NCBI GenBank assembly: GCA_037976565.1
Contig: CP137672.1
Coordinates: forward strand, 18,190,335-18,254,334
From: Mesocentrotus franciscanus
Taxonomy: Eukaryota; Echinodermata; Echinoidea; Camarodonta; Strongylocentrotidae
Reading direction: 5' to 3'
DNA: 64,000 bases
Under the pieces are notes generated by a model. The model worked only from the letters and a program-made list of their open reading frames with translations. It made no database searches and had not been told where the DNA came from. Positions 45,822-57,252 of this stretch are shown here, in pieces; positions within the stretch are counted from its first letter, which is position 1, and the number at the start of each line of letters is the position of its first letter. The translations under genes and the position numbers were made by a program.

Positions 45822-48800
45822 ATGCGTCTCTTGGTTGTTGTTCTCGTTAGCAGTCTCATGATTGAGTACGTGGTCGCTCAGGCACCTATCCCTGATCGAC
45901 CACCAGGCTTCGTCTACAAACCTGCCCCTGAGGCTCCCGTAGTCTTGGAGGCATGGGTGGACCTCATCTGCCCAGATTCTAAAAATGCTTGGTTGACCTA
46001 TCAAGCAGTAGCCGATCATTATGGACCTGAGAAGGTTCGGTTCTCGGCTCTCATGTTCCCGCTTCCTTACCATCGGTCCGCCATGATGGCTGCACAGGTA
46101 GGATAATCCTTACATTTTCTTTTAGTTTAATCATTTCTTAAAGCCCTCTTAGAGTGATGGGATGATTGTTGGATTTATTTTTCTGGAGGCGGTTGTGGTG
46201 AAAGGTTTAAAGCCCCTCTAACGTGGCCGGAGCCCCAAATTTGCCAAAAATTTGATGGCAAAATTTCACTTAAATTGTATCATAATGTGAAAGAAGATGT
46301 CATTTAAGACACACTTCTGCAAAGATATCCCCCCCCAAAAGGGTTTGAAGACAAATATTGATAAAAAGATACATAATTTGGGTTTTCTGTTGTACGCAGA
46401 AAACCTAAATTTGGTATTCTTTCAGCAATATTCGACTTCAAACACATTTTGTTTTTAAAAATCCTTGCAGAAATTCTTGTCTTGTGAATAAGTCTTTCAT
46501 TGCCAGAAATGTATTCCGAGCAATTTCTAGTCTCCTTTTTTATTTCTGCTTCGCATCTGGCATCATCTGTGATATTTTGTCCTAAGTAGATGTAATTACT
46601 GACCTGCTCAATGATATGTCCATCGAGTTTCAAACCGATTCTAGGCTTATTCTCTGTTCTACTAAAAATCATAGACTTAATTTTCTTGACATTCATGCGT
46701 AGACCAAACTCTTCACTTTTGACTTTTACAATATCTCGTAAATGTTGTAATCTGCAACCATCTCTTATACAGGCCGCATTTGTAGCGAACGAACTTAACC
46801 CCGAACTGACATATGCATTTTTCGACAATGCCTTCTCAAAACAACCAGCTCTCTCAGATGATTCTATCTTTGACCAAACACAAGCCTACGTCCAAGAGTA
46901 AGATACCATCTTGTTTCTTTGGTACCATAATTCTGGAGTAAGAGAGTAGTGAAATGAAGTTGGATATCGCATATAGGATAACCATTATAAAATAATCATC
47001 ATCTAAAAATGAAATGGGGCAAGCAATCTGTATCCCAAATAATTGAGTAAAACGTACAGCATAAAAGTGGTGCTGACAAATCAAAAAGATACATTTTAAA
47101 TGTTGAATCCATTAAGATTAAAAATTATCATGTAATTGAGAAAAAGAGATAGAGAAGGGGAGGGAGATGGAGAGAAAGAGAGAGGGAGCGATAGAGAGAG
47201 AGAGGGAGAGATGATGAAAGATATATATGTATAAACAATGGTAGCATTTGTAAGCATAGGGGCACTTACTCCCCTACAAATATTTTGAAAATTGATTGAC
47301 AAGAATATGATTTACAGACTTTACAGAATGACCCACACTGCCTGCTATTATCAGATAAGTTGTTATAATTGGATCGATAATAGGTCTTAAATTGATAAGG
47401 AAGTAGATTTCTTCAACATTTTTGTATTGATTTGTCATCATTGTTATGCCTTTCTCGTGACCACTTTACCATAGGTTTTTTTGTTTAATGTATCACACGG
47501 ATATTTTATCTGCAAATTATCTTCGAACATCAGTAATTTTGTTTGTACTTCAAACCCGATTTATTGGTGTCAAGTAATTTGCAATGAAAACACGAACTTA
47601 TTTGCAATGGCATTTCCCCTAATATTTTGTCATGTGATTCTCAGGCGTACACGAAATTGCCGTTGACGTTTTTCAAACGAAGAAAACAGCTCGAAGAGAA
47701 TCGCCACCAATAAACCCAAATTTTAAGTTCCAAAACACATCTACAAGATGACTGCCAGTGGCGTCGAAGAGGGCCCTAAAAGGGCATCGGCGTCATTGGC
47801 GGCTAGTAATGATCATAATACTAATAATAAAAGTAATGATAATAATGATGCTAAATATACTACTCATTGCGGATGTAGTATCGAAAATATTATCGCTAGT
47901 GATATTCGTTTGTCTCGCAATGTATGGTCAATAAGGGATCTAAAAGATCACGACGTTTCGTGCGCCGCTGCGACACCTGACGAAGTGTTGCAGCGGCGCA
48001 TGAAACGTCGTGATCTTTTATATCCCTTATTGACCATACTTTGCGAGACAAACGAATATCACTAGCGATATTATGTTCGATAATAATAATGATGATGATA
48101 GTAATTGAAATAATATTCTTGTTTCAACAGGGTAGCCTAATGAGTATTAATACTGTTCTTCTTGAGGGCCCTGCAATCACGATTACCCCGGTTTGAGCTG
48201 AGCTACCATAACAGGCGCTCAAGCATTCAAAGAATATCGTTTTACATCTACTACACCTGAGTGGAGAGTGGATAATGTAGACGATGCAAAAGGAAATTAG
48301 TGCCGTAGCGGGACTCGAACATGGAATCTTTTCATTCACAGTCCAGCTACATATCCACTAGACCATTACTAATCTACTGGTATTATTAGGCGGATGATAA
48401 ATATGTGAGGGAACAAGCGTGCAATATAACAAACACTTTTTTTTACACAGTATATCGAGTACAAACTCACTGGGGATGTCAACGAGAGAGAGAGAGAGAT
48501 ATAAGAGAGAGGGGAAAAACAAGACGTGAGATCGCAAAGACCATTGATTTTTATAACAAATATTGACGTGCGGCCTCGGTCGCTTTGCCCTTCGTATATA
48601 TATAACATCCCTCAAGTAAATTCCGAACTTGTTGGTTCATATATTTTGTTTTAGTAGACTCCAGAGCTTTCGATATTAGTATTATAATAATAAATACACA
48701 CATGGTAATAACGATAACAATGATAATAATATGTCCTGTTTACTCAGGGTAAACTCATACGTATTGTCACTGTTGTCCCTGAGGGCCTTGCATGCCTGCA

Positions 48801-49721
48801 ATCATACCATATCCACATAGTAAAGTGCAATCACTTTGTCCCATGCCATTGCCCTTTCCAAAACTTGCATGTATGTTTTAAACACTTTGTAATATGATGT
48901 GGAGGTGTCGTGGTATAGTGGTTCATACACTTGACTCCCAATCAAAGGGTTGGAGGTTCGAATCCCAGCCTTGCACTAACGTCCTTGGGCAAGACGTTAA
49001 TCCCAATTTGCCACTCTCCGCCCAGGTTTGAATGGGTACCTGGCAATTGCTGGAGTAATAATGAGTGCATTATTAACATTGATGTGGCTACCCTTGGTAA
49101 ATAAGACCCAATTGTCATGATCATTATTATCAATATTTTTGTTATTATAATTATTATTATTATTGTAATCATTATCAATACTATTATTCTACTTCTACGT
49201 CTAATTCTTCTTATTCTACTTCTTATTCTTCTCCTTCTTATATAATATATTTTTAATAACTATTCTTCTTCTTGTTCTTTGTCTTCTTCTTTTTCTTCTT
49301 CTTCTTCTTCTCCTTTTCTTCTTCTTATTATTATTCCAATATTAATTTCATTATTATTTTTTCAGGACTTTGGCAGCCTGGGCCGGAGAAGTTGGGTATG
49401 ACCAAACTGAATTTGCTACTCGCCTCGCAAGGAGTGATGATACCCAATGGTTAGCAAGGGTGGAGTTCAAGTATGGCGGCACACGTATGTATTCCAATGA
49501 AGTTTATAATGTTAACAACATCTTTTAAAACAATACAGTATTATCATATTCACAATCAGGCGAGCATGAAGTTGTAGGGATGCGACATGTTGAACTTGAA
49601 TTAAATGCAGGGCCCTTATTAGGGAGAAAGTATTAATACTGATGAGGCTACCTAGGCTACTAAGTAGTAGTAGTATAAGTGTGAGTAGTTGCAGCAGCAG
49701 CAGCAGTAATAGTAGTAGTAT

Positions 49722-49756
<35 letters not shown>

Positions 49757-49908
49757 CCAGCAACAGCAACCGGCTGAGCAGCAGTAGTAGAAGTAGAAGT
49801 AGCAGCAGCCTGAGCAGCAGTAGTAGTAGCAGCAGTAGGCAAGTAGCAGTAGTAGTTTAAGTAGTGATAGAAGTCGTAGTAGTATAGTAGTAGTAGTTTA
49901 AGCAGTAA

Positions 49909-49956
<48 letters not shown>

Positions 49957-50251
49957 AAGTAGTAATAGAAGTCGTATAGTAGTAGTAGTAGTACCAGCAA
50001 CAGTAACTGGCTGAGCAGCAGTAGTAGAAGTAGAAGTAGCAGCAGCCTGAGCAGCAGTAGTAGTAGCAGCAGTAGGCAAGTAGCAGTAGTAGTTTAAGTA
50101 GTAAAAGAAGTCGTATAGTAGTAGTAGTAGTACCAGCAACAGCAACCGGCTGAGCAGCAGTAGTAGAAGTAGAAGTAGCAGCAGCCTGAGCAGCAGTAGT
50201 AGTAGCAGCAGTAGGCAAGTAGCAGTAGTAGTTTAAGTAGTGATAGAAGTC

Positions 50252-50292
<41 letters not shown>

Positions 50293-50405
50293 TTAAGCAG
50301 TAATAGTAGTAGTAGTAGTACATGTAGTAGTAGAAGTAGTAGTAGTAGGAGTTTAAGTACTAGTAGTAGTCGTAGTAGTCGTAGTAGTCGTAGTAGTAGT
50401 AGTAC

Positions 50406-50440
<35 letters not shown>

Positions 50441-53400
50441 CTACTAGTAGTAGTAGTAGTAGTAGTAGTAGTAATTAGCCCCCATATTTAATGTAGGCCT
50501 ACACTGCAAAAACCAGGGTGTTAAATTTCTAACACCAGTATGGTATTGAATTTTTTTGACACCATTGGTGTTATTTTTAACACCGGTCAGATTTAAGCAT
50601 GCATTAATAATTACTGGGTGTTAAGTAACATGGTGTTGTTTTATGCTTGGTGTTGAAAGTATCATCACGTGATTTCGTTTAAGGCGGTTGATTGGTCGAA
50701 TAAGTTTTCACAAAGTGTACGCGCGCTTAATGATTACTTTACACGTGTTCACAGAAAAATACATTTATCATGATTTGTTAAGCAAATTATGACAATGCAC
50801 ATCAATTTTGTGATTTGTATTTTCCTTTGGCAATTATTGACCAATAGATTATATGTCCGATCTTGTTACAATTATATTAACGTTTTAGCAATAGATATAT
50901 TGATTATATGATTACTAACCAAGAAACAACATGCATGTTTATTATATATATATGTGTACCAGCCTGTACCACATACATGTTAATCTTGAATTTACTTCAA
51001 ATGATCTATGTGATGGAGTTAATGCAATGGAGATTAGAATATACCTATTGGTGGACAGTTGCCAACATCGATTATGAATTATCAGTTTACCACTGGTTCC
51101 TCTACCCTGGTCGATAATGGTCGATAATAGGGAATATGGAATGTGGGACCATTAGACATACATAGAAAAATCTCTAATGGATCAACAAGAATATAAACAC
51201 CAAAAATGGAATTGAATTTGTTATGATTCCAGATATTGGTGTTAATCTACACCAGTAGGAGTTGTCAAATATTAACACCAAAAGTGGAATTGAAATTATC
51301 TAATTCCAGAAAATGGTGTTAAGTAACACCAGAGGAGTTGCACGATATAGATACCAAGAAAGTGTTAAATTTAACACCCTTGGTGTTAAATTTAACACTC
51401 TGGTTTTTGCAGTGTACTTATGACATCGTTGTATTACGTATTTTTATTCGTTTCCACGAATTTCTATAGTCAATGAAGTAACAATACTTAAAGTGCCTGT
51501 CCAAAGAAAATCACAAATATGGCAAATAACGTACCACTAGAAACTAGTAAGCTAACAGATGGCCATCGTGCAAGTTTTAGGTCAACTACATATCTGGTGA
51601 TTTATAAAAATACAAATAAAACCACGTCCATAGCATCTAGTATAATTATGCAAGAGATTCGCCAGAAAAATAACGATGTTTTAATAATGCCGTCACAATA
51701 TGAAGCAATCTTGCCCAAGCAGACGACATCCCATAAAGAATGAACATAATTACCATGCTATTATTTCTCAAATTATAATGAGTTTAGTGTATATCAATAT
51801 GATGGAAATTTACACCATTCAAAAAGGGATGAATCCGATTCTGATAACTAAATTATTTTGTTTGTAAATACACAGGATAGGGGTTAATGAATAATCAAAG
51901 AAACCACACTTTCAAATTAAAAAAAAAAAAAACGGAATTATAGCATGGACGGCATTTGTTCCCTCTTGAAACGCCGAACATACCGCGGTGTATGCAGCTG
52001 AAAATACAATTTTGTTTACAAGCGGCGGATTCCTTTATTTTTTATCCTTGCATTTTTCATCCAAAAAAAAAAACCATGCGCGGGGTTTAGAGTGAGGCAA
52101 TAGATTAAACATTTAGCCTGAGGGTAGTGAAGTAAGAGAAAGAAGACATAACACAGGCACTGAAAATGTGTGAGATGTCATAGTACATCATCTGCTTGTG
52201 CAAATCATGTTCAACATGTGACGTCACACATCTCAGCAGCGATCGGAGAGCTTTTCAGGTGCTATGCCGGGGCTGTATTTAAGCGTTTTTTAATTGATAA
52301 TAATCATTACTTCGAATGTTTCCAAGCATTGAATTTTGATAACCTTGTCCAATCAAAGTTTCACCTTTGCAATAATGACAATAAAGTTAGTTTTTAAAAT
52401 CAATGAACCTTTTCTTTAAAACATGTTATTACTAATAGAACAAAGAAGAGGGGGATTTGGAAAACCAGTGGTTTTGCGTTTGCAAAGTAGTCAGTAGTAT
52501 ATTCTGACTGGACCACGAAGGATTTCGACCGGTATAAAATGCTCACAGTCTGTAACACATGGATATAAAATGCTTTATCTAATTTTCCTCACGTAAAATT
52601 AGAAAACGAAAATAGCACATTCACGAAATTTGGAGTACTTTTTACCAATTATCTTTTCTCCTGATATATTTATGTAGGCGGAGTATTCGGGACACCCCAG
52701 ACGTATGTGAATGGCGCCCTGGTCTATTCTGACCCGACCTGGACATTGGATGACTGGAAAAACGTTATTGATCCACTCGTCTCGGGAAACAGGTCGGTTA
52801 GGAACCTACATATCGAGATTAGTAGTACGCTCCAACAGGAGAGGTTCTCAAAGATTGTGTGTGTATTAGTTTGTGGGGTAGGGGGTCTTGGGGGCTACGA
52901 GCCTCTTTATAATCGAGATTACCATTATTATTATTTGAATAGTTGCTCAATATCAAAAAAAGATTGAAGCTTTCAAATTCACCTACCTCCACACATAAGC
53001 GGTGAGGAATCGGCCTCTATTTGGGGTTAAGTTTTATAGAACAAATGGATAATCTTTGTCAAGAAGAATTTCAAATCAATATGAAATGACAGGTTACGAA
53101 AACTCTTTTACATCTATCTTTTATCAATAATATAAATAGGGCGAGGCGCTACGCGGGTTTCTAGAAACAAGTCCAAGATAGAAAAGGTAGAGTACAGTGA
53201 AAAATTATCTTTTTATTTAAAAAAAAGATGTTCGACAATGGTATTCTTCAATGTGCCCATCCACATAATAAAACTATAGTCATAAAACATAGAAAAATAT
53301 GTGAATGAAAATAATTGCCTTCTGTCTGGAATAATATTAGCTATGTTTCATGTTAGTATTTGCAAATCAGTATTTTAAATTACATTTAATGACATAATAG

Positions 53401-54208
53401 CAAATTTACTAAACTTATAACATAAACAGATATTAAATACTTCGATACTATTTTGTATAAGCTGGTTTCTCCTACCACCCAGACTTCGTGAAGACGTTCT
53501 CATTCTATTCTACCTTCACTTCCATGTTTGTTTCGTCTTTTCATGCGGTCACATTTTCTGTAGCAGAATTATGTTTTGACTCATTGCTTTAATATTAGTT
53601 TAATGATTATTGCTGCTAGGAGTTCGGTTTTGCTCAGAAGCTTTGTAATGAAAATGTACATAGTACACATCACATCACATCAAATCACGTACATCACATC
53701 ATATCACATCACATCAATTCAAATCACATCACATCACATCATATTACACCACATCGCATCGCATCGCATCGCATCGCACCGCATCGCATCGCATCGCATC
53801 ACATCGCATCGCATCGCATCACATCGCATCACATCACATCACATCACATCACCACAGCATACTGAGCATAATCTTAATTGCGCACAAGAATATCTTATAC
53901 TGTTAACTATTAATTTTATGCTGAATTATACATACGTACATGACATTGATGAGTTGGTTGTGATTTTTTTTCTAAGTATTCCACTTGGCGAAACATTTAC
54001 ATACTATTGAAAGAAATCTATATTAAGTAAATTTATAAGAGTCTGCCAAATACAAATTATTAAATTATGTTACATCTTTCTGTATTTTTCCCCCTCCTGC
54101 TCTCCCTCCAGTGCCAGTGCCTTATCCAGCAGCGTCAAATTGGTCTCCCTGAATATCATCGTATTTATGTTGTGCTGCTTCATCGGAGATACGGGTCTGA
54201 AATATTGA
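45822..54208 (+). CDS. Secreted DsbA-like thioredoxin-fold protein, paralogue B (5 exons)
   Basis: Exons: 45822-46097, 46773-46897, 49366-49484, 52678-52792, 54112-54208; 243 residues. Exons 2, 3 and 4 are 125, 119 and 115 nt, exactly as in paralogue A, with the same phases. The signal peptide is MRLLVVVLVSSLMIEYVVA, then QAPIPDRPPGFVYK. The active-site region reads VDLICPDSKNAW: one Cys, with Ser in the second position. FSALMFPLPYHRSAM matches A closely. Exon 4 has GVFGTPQTYVNGALVY, the cis-Pro loop. The last exon (31 codons and stop) encodes a Ser-rich linker and a hydrophobic stretch (LVSLNIIVFMLCCFIG), a candidate GPI-attachment or membrane anchor, ending DTGLKY. AATAAA lies at 54421. The acceptor of exon 2 sits within about 15 bases of a LINE relic, and intron 4 holds a CATCA/CATCG array. 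As the second Cys is lost, ordinary dithiol oxidase activity is unlikely. Confidence 0.86.
46395..46760 (-). mobile_element. LINE reverse transcriptase relic next to exon 2 of paralogue B
   Basis: The minus-strand frame reads LQHLRDIVKVKSEEFGLRMN, VKKIKSMIF, then IIEQVSNYIYLGQNITDDAR and CEAEIKKE, the post-YADD region common to non-LTR reverse transcriptases (the YLG...IT motif). It stops about 12 bases before the 3' splice site of exon 2 at 46773. It is only a fragment, with no YADD core. Confidence 0.75.
47140..47215. repeat. GA-rich microsatellite
   Basis: Interrupted GA/GGA repeats in intron 2 of paralogue B. Confidence 0.75.
47881..48080. mobile_element. Foldback MITE in intron 2 of paralogue B
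   Basis: TCGAAAATATTATCGCTAGT at 47881 and its inverse ending at 48080 are the tips of arms of about 90 bp (GTATGGTCAATAAGGGATC, AAAGATCACGACGTTTC) around a short centre with GCCGCTGC/GCAGCGGC. The open frame 47748-48065 merely runs through it. Confidence 0.85.
48120..48372 (-). mobile_element. tRNA-derived SINE
   Basis: On the minus strand: TAATGGTCTAGTGGATATG (A-box-like), ATTCCATGTTCGAGTCCCG (B-box-like), CACTCTCCACTCAGGTGTAG, then AGGGCCCTCAAGAAGAACAG and GGCTACCCTG, ending in an ATT/ATC tail at about 48085-48115. Confidence 0.75.
48728..48800 (-). mobile_element. SINE 3' fragment
   Basis: Complement gives AGGGACAACAGTGACAATAC and GAGTTTACCCTGAGTAAACA, the 3' body without the head. Confidence 0.6.
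48895..49115 (+). mobile_element. tRNA-derived SINE, best-preserved copy
   Basis: GTGGTATAGTGGTTCATACA (A-box region) and GGAGGTTCGAATCCCAGCC (B box GGTTCGAATCC at 48955-48966) are close to intact tRNA promoter boxes. The body runs CACTAACGTCCTTGGGCAAG, CCACTCTCCGCCCAGG, CCTGGCAATTGCTGGAGTAA, GATGTGGCTACCC and GGTAAATAAGACCC, then an ATT tail (49120-49190). It defines the family consensus for this window. Confidence 0.85.
49190..49350. repeat. CTT/TTC-rich pyrimidine tract before exon 3 of paralogue B
   Basis: Long run of TTCTTC and TTATTC, ending just before the acceptor at 49365. It provides an extended polypyrimidine tract for exon 3. Confidence 0.8.
49590..49665 (+). mobile_element. SINE 3' fragment feeding the second AGT array
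   Basis: GCAGGGCCCTTATTAGGGAG and AATACTGATGAGGCTACC are the 3' SINE body, immediately followed by AGT repeats. Confidence 0.65.
49662..50475. repeat. (AGT)n array with a higher-order unit, intron 3 of paralogue B
   Basis: A block with ACCAGCAACAGCAACCGGCT, GAGCAGCAGTAG, CAGCAGCCTGAGCAGC and GCAAGTAGCAGTAGTAG is present three times, starting at 49756, 49993 and 50132, set in pure AGT. The open frames through it are repeat products. Confidence 0.88.
50502..51414. mobile_element. 913-bp DNA element with CACTGCAAAAACC ends
   Basis: CACTGCAAAAACCAGGGTGT at the left and its inverse at the right (GGTTTTTGCAGTG), both flanked by TA (50500-50501 and 51415-51416). The word GGTGTTAA or TTAACACC recurs at least ten times near both ends. 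There is no transposase frame; it is non-autonomous, in intron 3 of paralogue B, directly abutting the AGT array. Confidence 0.85.
51415..52677. other. Intron 3 of paralogue B, right part
   Basis: An open frame at 51519-51743 (74 codons) has no recognisable homology, no repeat origin and no clear splice context; I do not call it a gene. The rest is AT-rich. Confidence 0.4.
53665..53855. repeat. Pentanucleotide CATCA/CATCG array
   Basis: About 35 units of CATCA at both sides with a central block of CATCG, in intron 4 of paralogue B, about 260 bp before the terminal exon. Confidence 0.9.
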
Positions 54209-54599
54209 AACGTCATACCTAAAATTATATTTATGTATATTAGCGCTGGTTATGTCGATCAAAGCTTCAGGGTGTCAAAGAACAACTGTTTATAAAGACT
54301 GAAAAATTGATCAAACAAAAAAGCAAACAATCAAAAATTATCCTGTGGCTTTCATGTAATATGTATTTACAATTTTTGTTATTCATCTATATCATAAGTC
54401 TAATCCTAGTTTTTAGTGTTAATAAATACATGTATTCTTAAAAAATTAAGAAATAGATATTTAAAAAAAAATGACCAACAAATTAGACGAAGAGAATACG
54501 GTTATGAGATAATGTCCATAATAATAAGATAATGACAGAAATGATTCGTTAGTGTCTTGGATCAACATATACTAAACATTTGCCTAATATTATTAAATA

Positions 54600-55003
54600 C
54601 TTTAAAGGTAAAGACCAGTTTTGGAAACGCCCCTCTCTTAAAAAAATGAAATGGAAGCTCTCATTACCAATCATGTGAAAGAATATGTTTTGACTAATAC
54701 GTGATGATACAAATTTTGCCGGGAAAGTCGGGAAACCGCCTACTAATTGATATATTTGGTAAATTATTATATCTATTGGGACCAAATAGATATCGCGCAC
54801 GTGGTCGCGTAGTCCCATATCTTTCTATGTACAGTGCTTGTAACATTACCAAGACTGGGCCAAATTTCTTATCATTTTGATGATTCCAGAACCTTGCAGT
54901 ACACACCAATACTTATATGCTAGATGGTCAACCTTTTCTGATCGATTCCACAACGTTTCTTTCACAATGCAAGCGCATGACCAGAACTGGCCTTTATCTT
55001 TAA
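54600..55003 (-). mobile_element. About 400-bp MITE, copy 2 (inverted)
   Basis: Complement of 43131-43517 over its whole length. The left end TTTAAAGGTAAAGACCAGTT and the right end CCAGAACTGGCCTTTATC are its terminal inverted repeats. It has an extra GCGCACGTGGTCGCG-like segment near 54793 absent from copy 1. Confidence 0.82.
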
Positions 55004-57028
55004 TGTTATATTATACCATATTATCTCCGGCAGAAGACGACATAGTTTTGGAAGGGGACTTCTTTATATATATATGTAGTTTTAGATAGTATATAAATAG
55101 GAAACATTAAGACAATAATCTTCCTCGCTAATCATAAATAGCAAGTACATTCAGTTGCATGTTATTTAAAGTAATTGAATCATATTAGCATGTGAACTGA
55201 AACTTGTATTTAATGCGATAACAGGAAATAAATTCTACACGCTCTGAATATCTACCGTGACTATATTGTACTTATTTGGCGCCATTAAGTTTGGTTCACA
55301 TTGTACGATTGATACCTCCGGATCTTTAGAAAGGGATACAATAATCAGTGACAGATGGGGGGGGGGGATGCTTGTACCCCCAGTAAAAGCAAATGTGACA
55401 TAAATTGTACCTTAGCTACACATTCAATAAAAATTGCCCCTAATTGCTCCCCTCGGGTCAAAATCAAATTTATTCCTAAAATCCATTTGAAAAAATCCCC
55501 TATCTTTATCATTCATTAAAATAATATTTTTGCTTTCCTGTCAAAGACTTTGCTGTACAAAATGACATGAAATAATTATTTTTGTTTTATGCTTGCTTAC
55601 ACAAATTTGTGGGGCTATAGTGCCCCTCCCTCCCCCTTCATCACCAAAAATGAAAATTCTGGATTCGCCAGTTGCATTATCATTAATCTCGACGGGTGCA
55701 TGCAAGGAAATAAAACAAAAACGGGCATGCCGGGTAATAAAAATCGAGTCAGAAGTGAAAAGTATAGATGTACGTCATTCAAAGACCTTAAAGTTTCTTG
55801 TCCGCTTTTCCTCAAACTTCATTCGATCTGTTTGTCTGGTATTCACTGCTTCTATTCTACTGAGTCTGGAGTATGTAAACTAATCCCTTGTAAGATATGG
55901 ATAACACGATATTGGTCTATCTTCTTTGGACTATGATGTTCAAAGTGATAGTAACAGTCGGGGGAAAACAAAAGAAAAAGAAAACCAAACAAAACAAAAG
56001 CGTAGAGTACAGCTTGACTAGATCTGCAGGGAGATGTGAGTTTATTAATCTCATGCAGACGGACCCGGGTTAAAATCAAGTCGTATATATTGGATGGTAA
56101 CCAATGATTGGTTCCGATCGTAAATATTCATCGATGCGAGCCTGTAAAACCACAATTACATACACGCAAGCGCGCCCGCACATATACCCTCGCCTTATTT
56201 TTGTTTTGAATATTATTTATTGTGCTTCCATTCAACAAATTCATAGAAAACGTTTCGAGTAATATGACAAATAATGACAGAATGGAACAATATAACGTAA
56301 AATACCTCAAATTCCCTCTTCCCCCTAAAACCCCCTCTCCCTCCCCTAGAAGCCCCCCCCCCCAAAAAAAAAATCCCCCTTTGTATATTTTTGTTTAGTT
56401 CTTAATAGAGTTTGTTTATATCTCATGAAACAATTCCATTCAGGAAAAAAAATCAAATCCAATCCATGACGATGAATGGAAACATAGGGACACTGATAAT
56501 ATGTATCTGTAAAAGCGTTTGAGAGGGCCTGCGTTCCTGAAAAGCGCTATATAAGAACGAACTATTATTATTATTATAATATACAAATAATCAAGGAATG
56601 GAATAATATGACATAAAACTAGAGAAAACATTATATTCTCTCTCTACCACAATCACACAATCACAACAAGAACACCCCCCCCCCACGCACAAACACTTCA
56701 GAGTTCGTGACCTACTTATGTATTATCGAAAAAAGTGGGCGACGTGCCATTCATCAATAGTATACGGTCATAGGATAAGTGGGGACTGATGTACTGCAAA
56801 CAAAGTATATCCGACTAATATGGAAATCAATTGTCTTGAGCTATTAGACATTGAACTTCCATATCAATCTGTCACTGATCAAGCTCTGCCGTTCGTATTG
56901 TAGGGAACCATTTATATTGTTCGTCCTTTCGTATAGTTGAAAAGTATCCTTGTATAGGAATGTGGTAGTTTGAATGATTAACTCAGGATCAATCATCAGA
57001 TCTTAAAAAGGTGCCGTCTCAAAAAATA
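55004..57028. other. Intergenic between paralogue B and rolling-stone copy 2
   Basis: No exon recognised. At about 56517-56580 the words GAAAAGCGCTATATAAGAAC followed by ATT units look like the 3' end of a different SINE family. C-runs at 56346 and 56676. The open frames at 55589-55936 have no supporting evidence. Confidence 0.45.
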
Positions 57029-57221
57029 ATGGAACAGATATCGGAAGTAAAAAATTATGAGCGGAACTTCGCTTGGAAAGACGTTTTCGGACTACATAAG
57101 GCAGATCCCAGAGACTTTACCAGATCGCAAGTAAGTTAGTATTTGATTCCATGTTTTCTTATATCTTTCTGTTTCACTCTCCTCTCTTCATTATATCCCT
57201 CTTTCTCCACCTATCTTTACA

Positions 57222-57252
<31 letters not shown>

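Noticed and set aside
47748..48065. 105-codon open frame
   Set aside because: Most of it lies in a foldback MITE; no homology.
51519..51743. 74-codon frame in intron 3 of paralogue B
   Set aside because: No recognisable domain, splice context or paralogue; kept only as a note.
55589..55936. Overlapping frames of 96-115 codons
   Set aside because: No homology, no codon bias and competing frames on both strands.
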